The notes under the pieces: model-generated
What the model was told of the DNA's origin: nothing
The model's input: the letters and a program-made list of their open reading frames with translations, nothing else
Database searches by the model: none
Program-made: the position numbers and the translations under genes
In this document: positions 1-7,943 of the stretch, one piece after another
Layout: each line of letters opens with the position of its first letter
How positions within the stretch are numbered: the stretch's first letter is position 1
Assembly (NCBI GenBank): GCA_944320595.1
Contig: CALUIB010000021.1
Location: forward strand, 1 to 44,479
Reading direction: 5' to 3'
Source of the DNA: an uncultured Muribaculaceae bacterium
Lineage (GTDB): Bacteria; Bacteroidota; Bacteroidia; Bacteroidales; Muribaculaceae
Length of the DNA: 44,479 nucleotides

Positions 1-83
1 ACAAGAAAAAACCTTTGTAATTAACTAAAAATAAATCAATTGTAAACTCTTAACAGTCCTTTAACGGGACACTAGTGGTATGA

Positions 84-720
84 TATATAAAAAGCGTGGA
101 GTACATCTACCAGCAAACGGTCATTGGCACTTATTCCAAAATCGGCATTGCCAAGCTCTACGACAAGAAGAATGCGCTCGTACGACGGACAAACTCAAAG
201 ACAGGGTGGTTTCGTTCTTCATACAGCATGACTTGAAACTAATGATGATGCACACAGACCAGGAACGGAATACTGTGACAACAGGGAAACACATGAGTAT
301 GAATTATATATGGCCATTGAGGACATCGACCACTTCAAGATCAAGGCAAAGAGTCCACTGACAAACGGCATCTGTAAACGATTCAACAGAACGGTACAGA
401 ACGAGTTCTGTTGAATCGTATTCCGAAATAAGATATACACTTCGATAGTGTAGTTGCAAGCCGACCTCGACTCCTGGATAAACACCTATAACGCCATAAA
501 AACGCACTTTGGGAAATACTGCTTTTGGAAACTTCCATACAGACTTCCCTCAAGGCATTTAGATTGCAGGAGACCAGAAAAAATACAACTTGATGAGCAG
601 GACAATGCCCAAACAGATTGTAAGAGTAGGAATAGTTACGTATCTTCACAGCAGATGTCGGACACTTATTTTGTCCGATAGTAGGGAAATTGTCAGAACA
701 AGTCTTAACCATTACATCTT
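84..720 (+). pseudogene. Remnant of an IS481-family transposase
   Basis: Reading forward and hopping frames recovers the second half of an IS481-type DDE transposase. From 96 the frame gives VEYIYQQTVIGTYSKIGIAK. A shifted frame then gives a segment on DRVVSFF and HDLKLM, followed by an equivalent of TDRGTEYCG, then ELYMAIEDIDHFKIKAKSP and TNGICKRFNRTVQNEF, all hallmarks of the family. The reading frame is broken by frameshifts near 190 and 260-270 and by a TGA near 413. Past the stop, LQADLDSWINTYN and GKYCFWKLPY continue the homology. The N-terminal helix-turn-helix half is missing or lies left of the window. It is non-functional. A short inverted repeat, TCGGAC/GTCCGA (658-676), sits near its decayed 3' end. 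The outer limits are approximate. Confidence 0.75.
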
Positions 721-1354
721 ATTCACCAAACACTTTGCTGACAAACTTATATGCTCTTCTTTCACCTGTTTCAGGGTGTGTCCAATCAGCATCCTTAGGA
801 ATAGATATAACAATGATTGCGTATTTATAACAGACTTCTTCATTATCCAATATATCGTAGAAATCTTGGTCGGTCAACGACACACCTCTCATAGGATAAC
901 GCAATCCATTCCATGTGAAATCAATTTTCGCCTTGCCGTAATCATTCTTATAAAGTTTGACATCAGAAACAAACAAAAGAGATTCAGAGGGTTGTGTTAC
1001 ATTTTCCAGTTCATCCTCTCTCAAATATGAATACCCATTATTCCAAAAGCCATGATAACCGTATTCCTTAAAAGCCTGTACGACCCTTTTCATTGATTCT
1101 GTACCAACTTTCCTGCAAGAATGATTGTCTATCACCCAGTTTTCTTTTTGTTTACCTTGTGGCATTGGGCGACCGTCAAATTCTATCACATCAAGTGGTT
1201 TGGCAAAATCTATTTCATATCCCTGTACAGCACCAGCTCGACCATCATCTCGTACTATACGAATCCACTCTTTAGGGTTGTCTAAATCTATGCCACCAGG
1301 GCATAAACCTCCATTCTTGCAACTAACAGCAAGAAGAAATACTCTTTTTTTCAT
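719..1354 (-). CDS. Dual OB-fold (DuOB-like) domain protein, function unknown
   Basis: This 211-residue protein opens with KKRVFLLAVSCKNGGLCPGG and EWIRIV, resembling the dual-OB domain often found beside DUF488 proteins, in which small proteins start by naming a 'G.C..GID......WIR' pattern. Family recall only; no catalytic motif is evident. OB folds generally bind single-stranded nucleic acid or oligonucleotides, so a nucleic-acid or nucleotide ligand is a reasonable inference. Its ATG shares one base with the stop of the upstream DUF488 gene (TAATG), so it is translationally coupled as the last gene of the four-gene island operon. It is clearly AT-richer than the chromosomal block beyond 5 kb, which fits horizontal transfer. 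Confidence 0.7.
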   Translation of the reverse strand: MKKRVFLLAVSCKNGGLCPGGIDLDNPKEWIRIVRDDGRAGAVQGYEIDFAKPLDVIEFDGRPMPQGKQKENWVIDNHSCRKVGTESMKRVVQAFKEYGYHGFWNNGYSYLREDELENVTQPSESLLFVSDVKLYKNDYGKAKIDFTWNGLRYPMRGVSLTDQDFYDILDNEEVCYKYAIIVISIPKDADWTHPETGERRAYKFVSKVFGE

Positions 1355-1818
1355 TATAAGTCCCCCCCAAATTTAATGTCATTCCAAAATTTTTCAAGAA
1401 GCATTTCACTAAGTATTCTTCTGTGGCACTTTTCGTTTGTCGGCTCAGAACATAGTAGTACGACATTTTTATATTTCCCGAACTCTTCAACAAAGTTGGA
1501 AATATTTGACTTAGTTTCAAGTTGTTTTCTGTATGCTACCTCGAATAATTTGTAATCCTTATTCATAGGACAAGACTTGTCTCTGACTTCTTTCAGTAAT
1601 TCTTTAGTCGGTGCTAAATCTACACGGTGCTTATATTTGCAACCATTTGCCAATTCTGAAAGAAAAAACGGCAAATCCTGTTCAAATGCGAAACGTGATA
1701 ACTGGCCATTAGGATTAAGGCGTACATCTACAAGGCAATCAATCTTGTTTGCTTTGATAATTCCGAAAAATTCTTTTGCAGTCTTTCTCGTGAAACCAAT
1801 GTTAAATAAGTTAATCAT
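1354..1818 (-). CDS. DUF488 family protein (short form)
   Basis: This 154-residue DUF488 protein starts at ATG 1818 (MINLFNIGFTRKTAKEFF), which matches the usual DUF488 N-terminus. A longer frame starting at 1941 would add 41 residues unlike the family and is rejected. Visible family marks are LVDVR after the first helix, the LAPTKELL segment, and the C-terminal CSEPTNEKCHRR (C-x-E...CHR). These conserved Cys/His/Arg residues are thought to form the family's active or ligand site, but the biochemical role is not established. The start overlaps the end of the preceding DUF488 gene by eight bases, and the stop overlaps the next gene by one. Two different DUF488 paralogues side by side suggest a heteromeric or two-step function. 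Confidence 0.85.
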   Translation of the reverse strand: MINLFNIGFTRKTAKEFFGIIKANKIDCLVDVRLNPNGQLSRFAFEQDLPFFLSELANGCKYKHRVDLAPTKELLKEVRDKSCPMNKDYKLFEVAYRKQLETKSNISNFVEEFGKYKNVVLLCSEPTNEKCHRRILSEMLLEKFWNDIKFGGDL

Positions 1819-2602
1819 AGTTCTCGTTGTTGTTATTATAGTTAAACCTTTTCCATCCATGCAAGAGATTCCAATATCTATCGCAGAAATCATTGAGTTT
1901 CTCCTGCTCAGTTTCCCCAAAATAATTATCAAGGATTTCATCTTTGAACATCGGGTTCAATAGATTCAACACATCCTTTTTTTTACAAATGGATTTCTCC
2001 AACTGCTTATCCAAATCAGAATTTGATATAAAGTGGATTACATCATCAGGCATTCCGACTATATGTCTTACTTCAAGCCAATCACCGCATCTTTGTTCAA
2101 GTGCTTTGCTTATCAAAAAATATCTGTGACAATTCATCGGTTCCTTTTCGCTACACATCAAGCACAATGTAAAATTTTTATCATAAGCATCTTCAATACG
2201 TTTTAATCCGCTTATAAAATATTCATCATGTCTGAATTTGCGAAAGTCCACTATTTCATCAGAGCCAAGCAATTCTGTCTTTTCTGGACGGTTACTTTTT
2301 ACTATAGGAAAGACCTCTTGTTCAAAGAATATATCTGACGCCTTAGAAAAAACATCTTGCTGACTACTGGCCTTAGCCCCGATTTCAGGCATATTCATGT
2401 ATGGTATGCCTAATTCTTTTCCAGCAACCTTCATGTTGTCTGCATTACATTGTGGATATTGCTTGGAAAATGGGACTGAACGCACATCTACCAAGAAACT
2501 TACACCATGTTCTTTTAACGTGTCAAACAAATGATTGACATCTATGGCATTCCCTTTTTGAAATAAGGTGTAACCAACTGTATAAATATACTTTTTATTC
2601 AT
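1811..2602 (-). CDS. DUF488 family protein (long form)
   Basis: This 263-residue protein belongs to DUF488: YTVGYTLFQKGN at the N-terminus, LVDVRSVPFSKQYPQ (VDVR, then the SR/SK-P segment), and CLMCSEKEPMNCHRYFL (C-x-E...CHR) around residues 140-155. It has about 80 extra C-terminal residues of mixed helix and loop without recognisable motifs. Its ATG overlaps the stop of the FkbH-like gene (ATGA), and its own stop overlaps the start of the short DUF488 gene by eight bases, so the ribosome could read the three in succession. Members of this family are common in mobile islands. The reaction is unknown. Assignment to the family is firm; function is open. Confidence 0.88.
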   Translation of the reverse strand: MNKKYIYTVGYTLFQKGNAIDVNHLFDTLKEHGVSFLVDVRSVPFSKQYPQCNADNMKVAGKELGIPYMNMPEIGAKASSQQDVFSKASDIFFEQEVFPIVKSNRPEKTELLGSDEIVDFRKFRHDEYFISGLKRIEDAYDKNFTLCLMCSEKEPMNCHRYFLISKALEQRCGDWLEVRHIVGMPDDVIHFISNSDLDKQLEKSICKKKDVLNLLNPMFKDEILDNYFGETEQEKLNDFCDRYWNLLHGWKRFNYNNNNENYD

Positions 2603-4005
2603 TTGTTACAATATTCTTTTAGATTAGTATTGAGTCGTATGTCGCTTATCGACTTAACATTTGTGAGGAGGATTAGATTTCCATCCTGATTCTTTATGAA
2701 ATTGTTTTTATACTTTTCTATAAGTGAAACTGTTTTTCCGTTATAACCAGTGTTGTTGAATGTGAAAGTTATTGCCCGTTTATCTGATAAAGCAATGATA
2801 TACAATAAAATATATTCTTCAAGTCCTATTTCAAAGTATCTACAGCTAATAGCCCAGTTTAATATATAGACATTTTTTTCGTTTTCCATGTAGGTTACAG
2901 CAGAACATATCCCCAAATTTTCACCATTATCTCTATATATTTCAAAAACTAAGGATTTGCAACCGTTATAAAATTCCTTTTTATCGGTAAACTTGAATTG
3001 ATTAGATTTTGCATAAAGACGAATGGCTTCCACGTTATTGATGTCGTTACTAATTTTGACAAAAAGCTGCGGAAGATAATTCTTCTCACGTTCCTGTTGC
3101 AATATTGCATATAATCGTTTACGGTTTCTTGACTTCAATGAAAGCTCAAATCTATCAAATACGCAGCATGTCACAAGCAAAGTCATCAGTTCTTCATGAT
3201 CATCCCACTCAGGTACGAAGACCTCAGGTAAATTTTGTCTGACTTCATCACGAACTAACTGGTTATCATCAACAAATACGCAAGCATCAGTTAATATTGA
3301 TAGTTGCTTGGCTATGGCTTTTATGTTTTTGCTTTTATCGTTATAATTGGCAACAATGCAGTCTATTTGGCCTTTTAAGGGAAATTCATTTTCATTAAGG
3401 TTACCAATAGCTGACAGGACTTTTTCATTATCGTTGCGTGAACATATAGCTACATACAGTCCAAGTTCCTTTGCCATCACTCGTATGAAACGCATAAATG
3501 TAATGAATGGGATGGCATCATTTGAATGGAGATTTTGTTTAATCCCCTCTATGCCATCCTCTGCAAGAGTGCCCTTCCAAACAGTATCGTCAAGGTCAAT
3601 GATAATCGCTTTATATATAGTCTTGAACTTACATATAATCCGTGAAATAATTTGCATAACCAATACTCCAACGATAGATATGCCTGTTTTACTCGACAGA
3701 TATATAGTTGAAATCAAATTTTCTATTCTATATTCAAAAAGCTCACTCTTTTCATTTTCCTTAATGGTATATTCTACTTGTATCTCATCAATAGTATCTT
3801 GCCCTTTAGAGATTGTCACATCAAAACCCAATGTTTGCAACCTGTAAAGAAGAAAAGACACATCATGATCATCTATAGTAACAAAACCTGCAAGGCCATC
3901 AATATTAATTATATACTTGCTTGGGATGAAATTACGAAATGGCTTGACATAGTTGCTAATATAAGTGTCTATGTATTTATTAACTGGAGACTCTATTTCA
4001 ACCAT
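2599..4005 (-). CDS. FkbH-like HAD-IIIC phosphatase/transferase with GNAT-like C-terminus
   Basis: The 468-residue protein has a HAD core: IIDLDDTVWKG near residues 135-145 (D-x-D-D-T nucleophile loop), ICSRND, then NYNDKSKNIKAIAKQL and CVFVDDN with the acidic pair. The downstream EVRQNLPEVFVPEWD is the characteristic FkbH segment. The C-terminal ~150 residues (RLYAKSNQFKFT, FEIYRDNGENLGICSAV) match the GNAT-like half of FkbH proteins. The first ~130 residues are unassigned. FkbH enzymes classically load a glyceryl unit from 1,3-bisphosphoglycerate onto a carrier protein, but no carrier or synthase is visible here. ATG 4005 was chosen; an in-frame TTG at 4011 would add only two residues. The stop overlaps the next gene (ATGA). 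It is the first gene of the island operon. Confidence 0.82.
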   Translation of the reverse strand: MVEIESPVNKYIDTYISNYVKPFRNFIPSKYIINIDGLAGFVTIDDHDVSFLLYRLQTLGFDVTISKGQDTIDEIQVEYTIKENEKSELFEYRIENLISTIYLSSKTGISIVGVLVMQIISRIICKFKTIYKAIIIDLDDTVWKGTLAEDGIEGIKQNLHSNDAIPFITFMRFIRVMAKELGLYVAICSRNDNEKVLSAIGNLNENEFPLKGQIDCIVANYNDKSKNIKAIAKQLSILTDACVFVDDNQLVRDEVRQNLPEVFVPEWDDHEELMTLLVTCCVFDRFELSLKSRNRKRLYAILQQEREKNYLPQLFVKISNDINNVEAIRLYAKSNQFKFTDKKEFYNGCKSLVFEIYRDNGENLGICSAVTYMENEKNVYILNWAISCRYFEIGLEEYILLYIIALSDKRAITFTFNNTGYNGKTVSLIEKYKNNFIKNQDGNLILLTNVKSISDIRLNTNLKEYCNK

Positions 4006-4085
4006 AATCAAAATACTGTCTTCCAGCCCCCCGAAGACCTCTTATTACTATATACCGAAGCGTGGAACTGCATGCTCCACATCTT

Positions 4086-4202
4086 AAGTTGACGGTCCTG
4101 AGAAAACCTTGTGTACAGATGTAACAATAGCAGCCCACGCTAAGCGTGAGAACCACTATGCTATCCTTGTACACGTTTGAAAGTTTCTCAGGTTTTCAAC
4201 TT
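4086..4202. repeat. 117-base imperfect palindrome in the island operon leader
   Basis: Nested matching arms are visible on both sides of a centre near 4142: AAGTTGA 4086-4092 with 4196-4202; CCTGAGAAA 4097-4105 with 4184-4192; GTGTACA 4111-4117 with 4168-4174; ATAGCA 4127-4132 with 4159-4164; and CACGCT/AGCGTG 4136-4148 around a single A. Transcribed from the minus strand, it would form a long interrupted hairpin about 80 bases before the FkbH-like start. It could be a miniature element, an element end, or a leader RNA structure. A short further inverted repeat (GTGGA...TCCAC) lies just outside, near 4065. Confidence 0.7.
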
Positions 4203-4267
4203 ACAAGATAAGCATAACGCTTCTTCTTTTTCGTATGTCTTTGGCAAGAGTCGCCTCAAGCCAAATG

Positions 4268-4275
4268 CAAAGATA
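4268..4275 (-). promoter_or_regulatory. Candidate -7 box for the FkbH-DUF488 operon
   Basis: On the minus strand the bases read TATCTTTG, a perfect Bacteroidetes -7 box (TAnnTTTG). No clear TTTG lies 19-20 bases upstream. If used, the leader would be about 250 bases and would contain the whole palindrome. The rest of 4203-4403 shows nothing else recognisable. Confidence 0.4.
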
Positions 4276-4403
4276 GTAAATTTCTGATATAAACTGCTTT
4301 TCTTATACAAAAATCAACAATTTAATTTCCAATTTACTACCTTTGGATATACCTTGGTATGAGAGCAACCGTATGGGCTTATGTATGGAGATTGCATGCA
4401 TGG

Positions 4404-4793
4404 TTAAGGGGAAAGATGTCCTTTCCGAGTGCCTTCTCGGAGCGAATAGTTATTGATGCGTTCCCTTAGCCACGCCATGAATTTACAGCGGTTGCCGCCG
4501 TCCGCACTCAGGCAGGACTTGAATTGGGCAATAGTTATATCGTCCTTGTTCACCTGCATGGCGATAAGGATATGCTTGAACTAGGTTACTTTCTTTTGGA
4601 TTTCCTCGTTGATAACAACAGCACGCGGATGATTCACCACCAATCCATTCTCCCATTGGTCAAGGGTAACGCTATGCCCTGAATGGAAATAACAGCGTTC
4701 ACGCTGGAGACAGACCACAATTTCGATAGCTCCCGCCACTGTTGCCGTGGCTTTCTTCTTCCGGTTGAAGAACAATCTTACGTACTTACTCAT
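4404..4793 (-). pseudogene. Broken tyrosine recombinase (integrase), N-terminal part only
   Basis: The frame from ATG 4793 reads as the arm-type DNA-binding domain of Bacteroides tyrosine recombinases: VRLFFNRKKKATATVAGAIE, then a strand pair and VTLDQWENGLVVNHP, a typical 'D.W......V' element. An in-frame TAG at 4581-4583 interrupts it. Beyond the stop the same frame continues with the core-binding (SAM-like) helix region FMAWLRERI and REGTRKGHL (as in '.R..T...H'), ending at a TAA at 4404-4406. The catalytic domain with its R...HxxR...Y residues is absent. It lies 215 bases from the 3' end of tRNA-Lys and points away from it, the usual arrangement at a tRNA attachment site. It is the scar of a lost integrative element. 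Confidence 0.72.
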
Positions 4794-4796
4794 AAT

Positions 4797-4839
4797 GGTA
4801 ACACATTTGTGAGATTGGTAACACAGCTATGGTAACACA
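4797..4839. repeat. Three direct copies of GGTAACACA before the integrase remnant
   Basis: GGTAACACA occurs at 4797-4805, 4817-4825 and 4831-4839, immediately upstream of the recombinase remnant's start. Short direct repeats here are typical of arm-site or autoregulatory binding sites of element integrases; that role is inferred. The rest of the gap to 4969 shows only a poly-T/A stretch and no gene. Confidence 0.6.
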
Positions 4840-4969
4840 AAACCCGTCCCAAAGGGGCTTTTTACGTCCAAGTGTGTCGCTTTTTCTCGTTTTTTTTGAT
4901 GGTGTCACCACCTTTTATGCTGCCTCAAAAGAAGATGTAACTAATTGAACGCCAGCAGTATTATACGAA

Positions 4970-5002
4970 TTAAAAAGAAAAGGTCTTCATTGCTGAAGAC
5001 CT
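4970..5002 (-). terminator. Rho-independent terminator of tRNA-Lys
   Basis: AGGTCTTCA and TGAAGACCT (4981-4989 and 4994-5002) form a perfect nine-pair stem with a four-base loop. On the minus strand it is followed by a T-rich run (4971-4980). It lies just past the tRNA 3' end. Confidence 0.85.
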
Positions 5003-5010
5003 CTCTTTGG

Positions 5011-5083
5011 TGATCCGCTTGGGGCTCGAACCCAAGACCCCATCCTTAAAAGGGATGTGCTCTACCAGCTGAGCTAGCGAATC
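5011..5083 (-). tRNA. tRNA-Lys (anticodon UUU)
   Basis: On the minus strand the sequence folds as a cloverleaf. The acceptor arm is GATTCGC with GCGGATC (one G-T pair), the D arm is GCTC/GAGC, and the anticodon stem is CATCC/GGATG around the loop CTTTTAA. The anticodon TTT reads lysine codons AAA/AAG. The T arm is TTGGG/CCCAA with TTCGAGC. The discriminator base is A, and the next three bases (5010-5008) read CCA, so the CCA end may be encoded. It is 73 bases without CCA. Its 3' end faces the recombinase remnant, so it is the likely attachment site of the decayed island. Confidence 0.96.
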
Positions 5084-5098
5084 TCCTTAAAAGCGTTG

Positions 5099-5130
5099 CA
5101 AAGGTACTGCCTTTTGTTGAAACTACCAAA
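5099..5130 (-). promoter_or_regulatory. Promoter of tRNA-Lys
   Basis: On the minus strand TTTG (5130-5127) is followed after exactly 20 bases by TACCTTTG (5106-5099), matching the Bacteroidetes primary sigma consensus. Transcription should begin about 5092, some nine bases before the tRNA. Confidence 0.8.
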
Positions 5131-5194
5131 TTTTACGGCGATTTTTTTGCATCGGTCGGCCAAATTTGCCCGACCAGCCTAATATGCAGCGTTT

Positions 5195-5228
5195 TTGAAT
5201 GGTATATCGGGGTTATTTTATACCTTTG
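5195..5228 (+). promoter_or_regulatory. Candidate promoter of gltX
   Basis: TACCTTTG at 5221-5228 is a perfect -7 box. A TTG at 5195-5197 lies 23 bases upstream, somewhat further than the usual 19-20. The expected start near 5235 leaves a leader of about 20 bases. Confidence 0.55.
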
Positions 5229-5255
5229 CACATTGTTTTTAATCTTTTAGCGTTT

Positions 5256-6794
5256 ATGGGAAATAAAGTGAGAGTTCGTTTTGCCCCGTCGCCCACCGGC
5301 CCGCTGCACATAGGCGGTGTGCGCACGGCACTATATAATTACTTGTTTGCCCGCCAAAACGGCGGTGAAATGATATTGCGCATCGAGGACACCGACTCAA
5401 ACCGTTTCGTCCCGGGTGCCGAGGACTACATCAACGAGGCACTGGCTTGGCTCGGCATAAAAATCGACGAAGGCGTACGCGAAGGCGGCGAATACGGGCC
5501 TTACAAGCAATCGGAACGCCGCGACATCTACCGCCGGTATGTGAAGGAGCTGTGCGACAAGGGCCGCGCCTACGTGGCATACGACACGCCCGAAGAACTT
5601 GACGCTAAGCGCAAGGAGATGCCAAACTTCCAGTATGACGCATCGACGCGCGGACAAATGCGCAATTCGCTCTCGCTGCCGCAAGAGGAGATAGACCGCC
5701 TCACCGCCGCCGGTGCACCCTACGTGGTGCGTTTCAAGGTGGAACCAGGCGTGGACGTGGAAATCAACGACCTTATACGCGGAAAGGTGGTGATAAATTC
5801 GTCGATAATCGACGACAAGGTGCTTTACAAGAGTGCCGACGACCTGCCAACGTACCATCTTGCCAACATCGTCGATGACCACTTGATGAAGATAACCCAC
5901 GTGATACGCGGCGAGGAATGGTTGCCGTCGGCTCCGCTGCACGTGCTACTTTACGAGGCTTTCGGCTGGCGCGACACCATGCCGCAATTCGTGCACCTGC
6001 CCCTGTTGCTCAAGCCCGACGGAAAAGGGAAACTCAGCAAGCGCGACGGCGACCGTCTCGGGTTCCCGGTATTCCCGTTGGAATGGCACGACCCGAAGTC
6101 GGGCGAGGTTTCTTCGGGATACCGCGAGGCCGGATACCTGCCCGAGGCTGTGATAAACTTCCTTGCCCTGCTTGGCTGGAACCCTGGCGACGACCGCGAA
6201 ATAATGTCAATCGACGAATTAGTGCGCGACTTCTCGTTTGCACATTGCTCCAAGAGCGGTGCAAAATTCGACTTCGAGAAGGGCAAATGGTTCAACCACG
6301 AATACATAATGGCAAAGCCAGATGCCGAACTTGCCGAGTTGTTCAAGCCCATCCTTGAAAAGAACGGGGTTGACGCAAGCTCGTTCAGCGACGAGTACAT
6401 AACCAGCGCAGTCGGGTTGGTCAAAAACCGCGTATCGCTGCTCGGGGAATTGTGGACTAATGCCCGGTTCTTCTTCGTAGCTCCCACGGAATATGCCGAA
6501 AAAGACATAAAAAAGCGGTGGAAACCCGATATGCCGAAAATCATGCAGGAATTAATCGACGTGCTCAGGCAAGTACCCGACTTCTCGTCAAAGCCTTGCG
6601 AGGAGGTGGTGCTTGCATGGATTGCCGAAAAAGGCTACCACCTTGGCAACGTGATGAATGCCTTCCGCCTCACAGTGGTGGGCGAGTGCAAGGGGCCGCA
6701 CATGTTCGACATCACCGAACTGATAGGCCGTGACGAAACTATAGCGCGTTTGCAACGCGGCATCGAGAACATTCATCTTCCAGCCGATGCTTAA
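5256..6794 (+). CDS. gltX: Glutamate--tRNA ligase
   Basis: Class I aminoacyl-tRNA synthetase that charges tRNA-Glu with glutamate using ATP in the cytosol. The ATP-binding HIGH signature appears as [11 protein letters not shown] (residues 11-21) and the KMSKS loop as KLSKR (259-263). The 512-residue length is normal. ATG 5256 ([13 protein letters not shown]) is preferred; the open frame extends to 5199, but that part overlaps the promoter and has no family similarity. The insert FPVFPLEW after the KLSKR loop is, as I recall, typical of Bacteroidetes enzymes. The last eight bases overlap the next gene, so the two are probably co-transcribed. Confidence 0.97.
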   Translation: MGNKVRVRFAPSPTGPLHIGGVRTALYNYLFARQNGGEMILRIEDTDSNRFVPGAEDYINEALAWLGIKIDEGVREGGEYGPYKQSERRDIYRRYVKELCDKGRAYVAYDTPEELDAKRKEMPNFQYDASTRGQMRNSLSLPQEEIDRLTAAGAPYVVRFKVEPGVDVEINDLIRGKVVINSSIIDDKVLYKSADDLPTYHLANIVDDHLMKITHVIRGEEWLPSAPLHVLLYEAFGWRDTMPQFVHLPLLLKPDGKGKLSKRDGDRLGFPVFPLEWHDPKSGEVSSGYREAGYLPEAVINFLALLGWNPGDDREIMSIDELVRDFSFAHCSKSGAKFDFEKGKWFNHEYIMAKPDAELAELFKPILEKNGVDASSFSDEYITSAVGLVKNRVSLLGELWTNARFFFVAPTEYAEKDIKKRWKPDMPKIMQELIDVLRQVPDFSSKPCEEVVLAWIAEKGYHLGNVMNAFRLTVVGECKGPHMFDITELIGRDETIARLQRGIENIHLPADA

Positions 6795-7878
6795 ACGCCT
6801 TGCCATATCGATAGCGGTGGCTTGCATGGCCGCCGCTATTCCTGTTTTTGCCCAGCAGCAACTGCGGTGGAGCATTGATGCCGGGTCGGTGTTCGAGAAC
6901 CGAGAAGGCGACGACTACTATTCACCCGACCAGACTATTGCATTCACGCGGTTGTCGCCCGAAGTGGGCATATCGCTGATGGGCGGACGGCACTTGTTGA
7001 TGGGCGGAGTGTCGTGGTATCAACCGATAGGCAACGGCTGGAAAGGCTACAAGCTGTCGCCAACCGTATATTACCGCTATCTGTCGCCCACGTGGCGCGT
7101 GAGCTTTGGAATGCTGCCGCGCACACTGCTCATCGAGCAGATGCCGACAGTGCTAATGAGCGACTCGCTACGATACACCGAGCCTAACATCCGCGGCGCA
7201 CTTATCCAATACGTCCACCCCCATGGTTTCATGGAACTGGCATTAGACTGGCGCAGCTTGCAGACACAGGAACAACGCGAGGCTTTCAGCGTTTACTTCA
7301 ATGGCCGGTGGATGGCTGCCGGGCCGCTGATGCTGGGTGGGAGGTTGCAAGTGAACCATCTGGCCAAGACACTGAACCCCACTCCCGACCAAAATGTCAA
7401 CGACGACATATCGGCCAACCCTTACGTGGGGCTTGACCTGTCGCGTTATGCTCCACGAATGGACAGCCTCACGGTAACTGCCGGGCTGATGCTGCAACTT
7501 GAGCGCGACCGCGGCACTGGCACTTGGCACCGTCCTTACGGGCTAATGCTCGATGCCACAGCCGAATGGCGTTTCTTAGGCATCGAGGAACATTTGTACG
7601 TGGGGAAAAATCTGTATCCGCTGTACCCGAAATACGGCTCGCTGCTCAACATGGGCGACCCCAGCTACCAGGCCCACGTGTATAGCCGAACCAACGTAAG
7701 GGCATACATTTTCCGCAACCAGTTTGTGAACCTGTACGCCTCGCTCGATTTTCATTACACACCCGATGCGTTCACCTTTTGGCAAAAAATTGCCCTGCGC
7801 GTATATATCGACGACCGGCTATGGAGCGACCGCCGCTCAGATGTGCCGCGCAGCCAATACCTTAGCAAATATTACTAA
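6787..7878 (+). CDS. Secreted outer-membrane-type beta-barrel protein, unknown function
   Basis: The 363-residue protein starts with a clear Sec signal peptide ([20 protein letters not shown] then FAQQQ, probable cleavage after FAQ). The remainder alternates hydrophobic and polar residues rich in Tyr, Trp and Gly, with repeated strand-like segments ([41 protein letters not shown]) ending in an aromatic residue (YY). That is what an outer-membrane beta-barrel would look like. I do not recognise a named family or catalytic motif. Its ATG lies eight bases inside the 3' end of gltX, so translation is likely coupled. A stem-loop follows it, separating it from waaA. Porin, assembly factor or surface protein are all possible. 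Confidence 0.75.
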   Translation: MLKRLAISIAVACMAAAIPVFAQQQLRWSIDAGSVFENREGDDYYSPDQTIAFTRLSPEVGISLMGGRHLLMGGVSWYQPIGNGWKGYKLSPTVYYRYLSPTWRVSFGMLPRTLLIEQMPTVLMSDSLRYTEPNIRGALIQYVHPHGFMELALDWRSLQTQEQREAFSVYFNGRWMAAGPLMLGGRLQVNHLAKTLNPTPDQNVNDDISANPYVGLDLSRYAPRMDSLTVTAGLMLQLERDRGTGTWHRPYGLMLDATAEWRFLGIEEHLYVGKNLYPLYPKYGSLLNMGDPSYQAHVYSRTNVRAYIFRNQFVNLYASLDFHYTPDAFTFWQKIALRVYIDDRLWSDRRSDVPRSQYLSKYY

Positions 7879-7893
7879 TATACAATAAAGAGC

Positions 7894-7925
7894 GTGCGCG
7901 GAACACCATGCCGCGCACACAAATT
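7894..7925 (+). terminator. Stem-loop between the barrel gene and waaA
   Basis: GTGCGCGG (7894-7901) and CCGCGCAC (7911-7918) form a perfect GC-rich eight-pair stem, followed by an A then T-rich stretch (7919-7930). It may act as a terminator or attenuator before waaA. An ATG at 7908 lies in the loop, which argues against using it as the waaA start. Confidence 0.55.
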
Positions 7926-7943
7926 TTTATACTCGACTGCACG

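Noticed and set aside
4086-4202. Integron attC site or CRISPR/tracr element
   Set aside because: The ends do not have the attC R-box layout, and there is no integron integrase, Cas gene or repeat array nearby.
5199-5255. Upstream start for gltX
   Set aside because: The extra 19 codons overlap the promoter box and have no similarity to the family.
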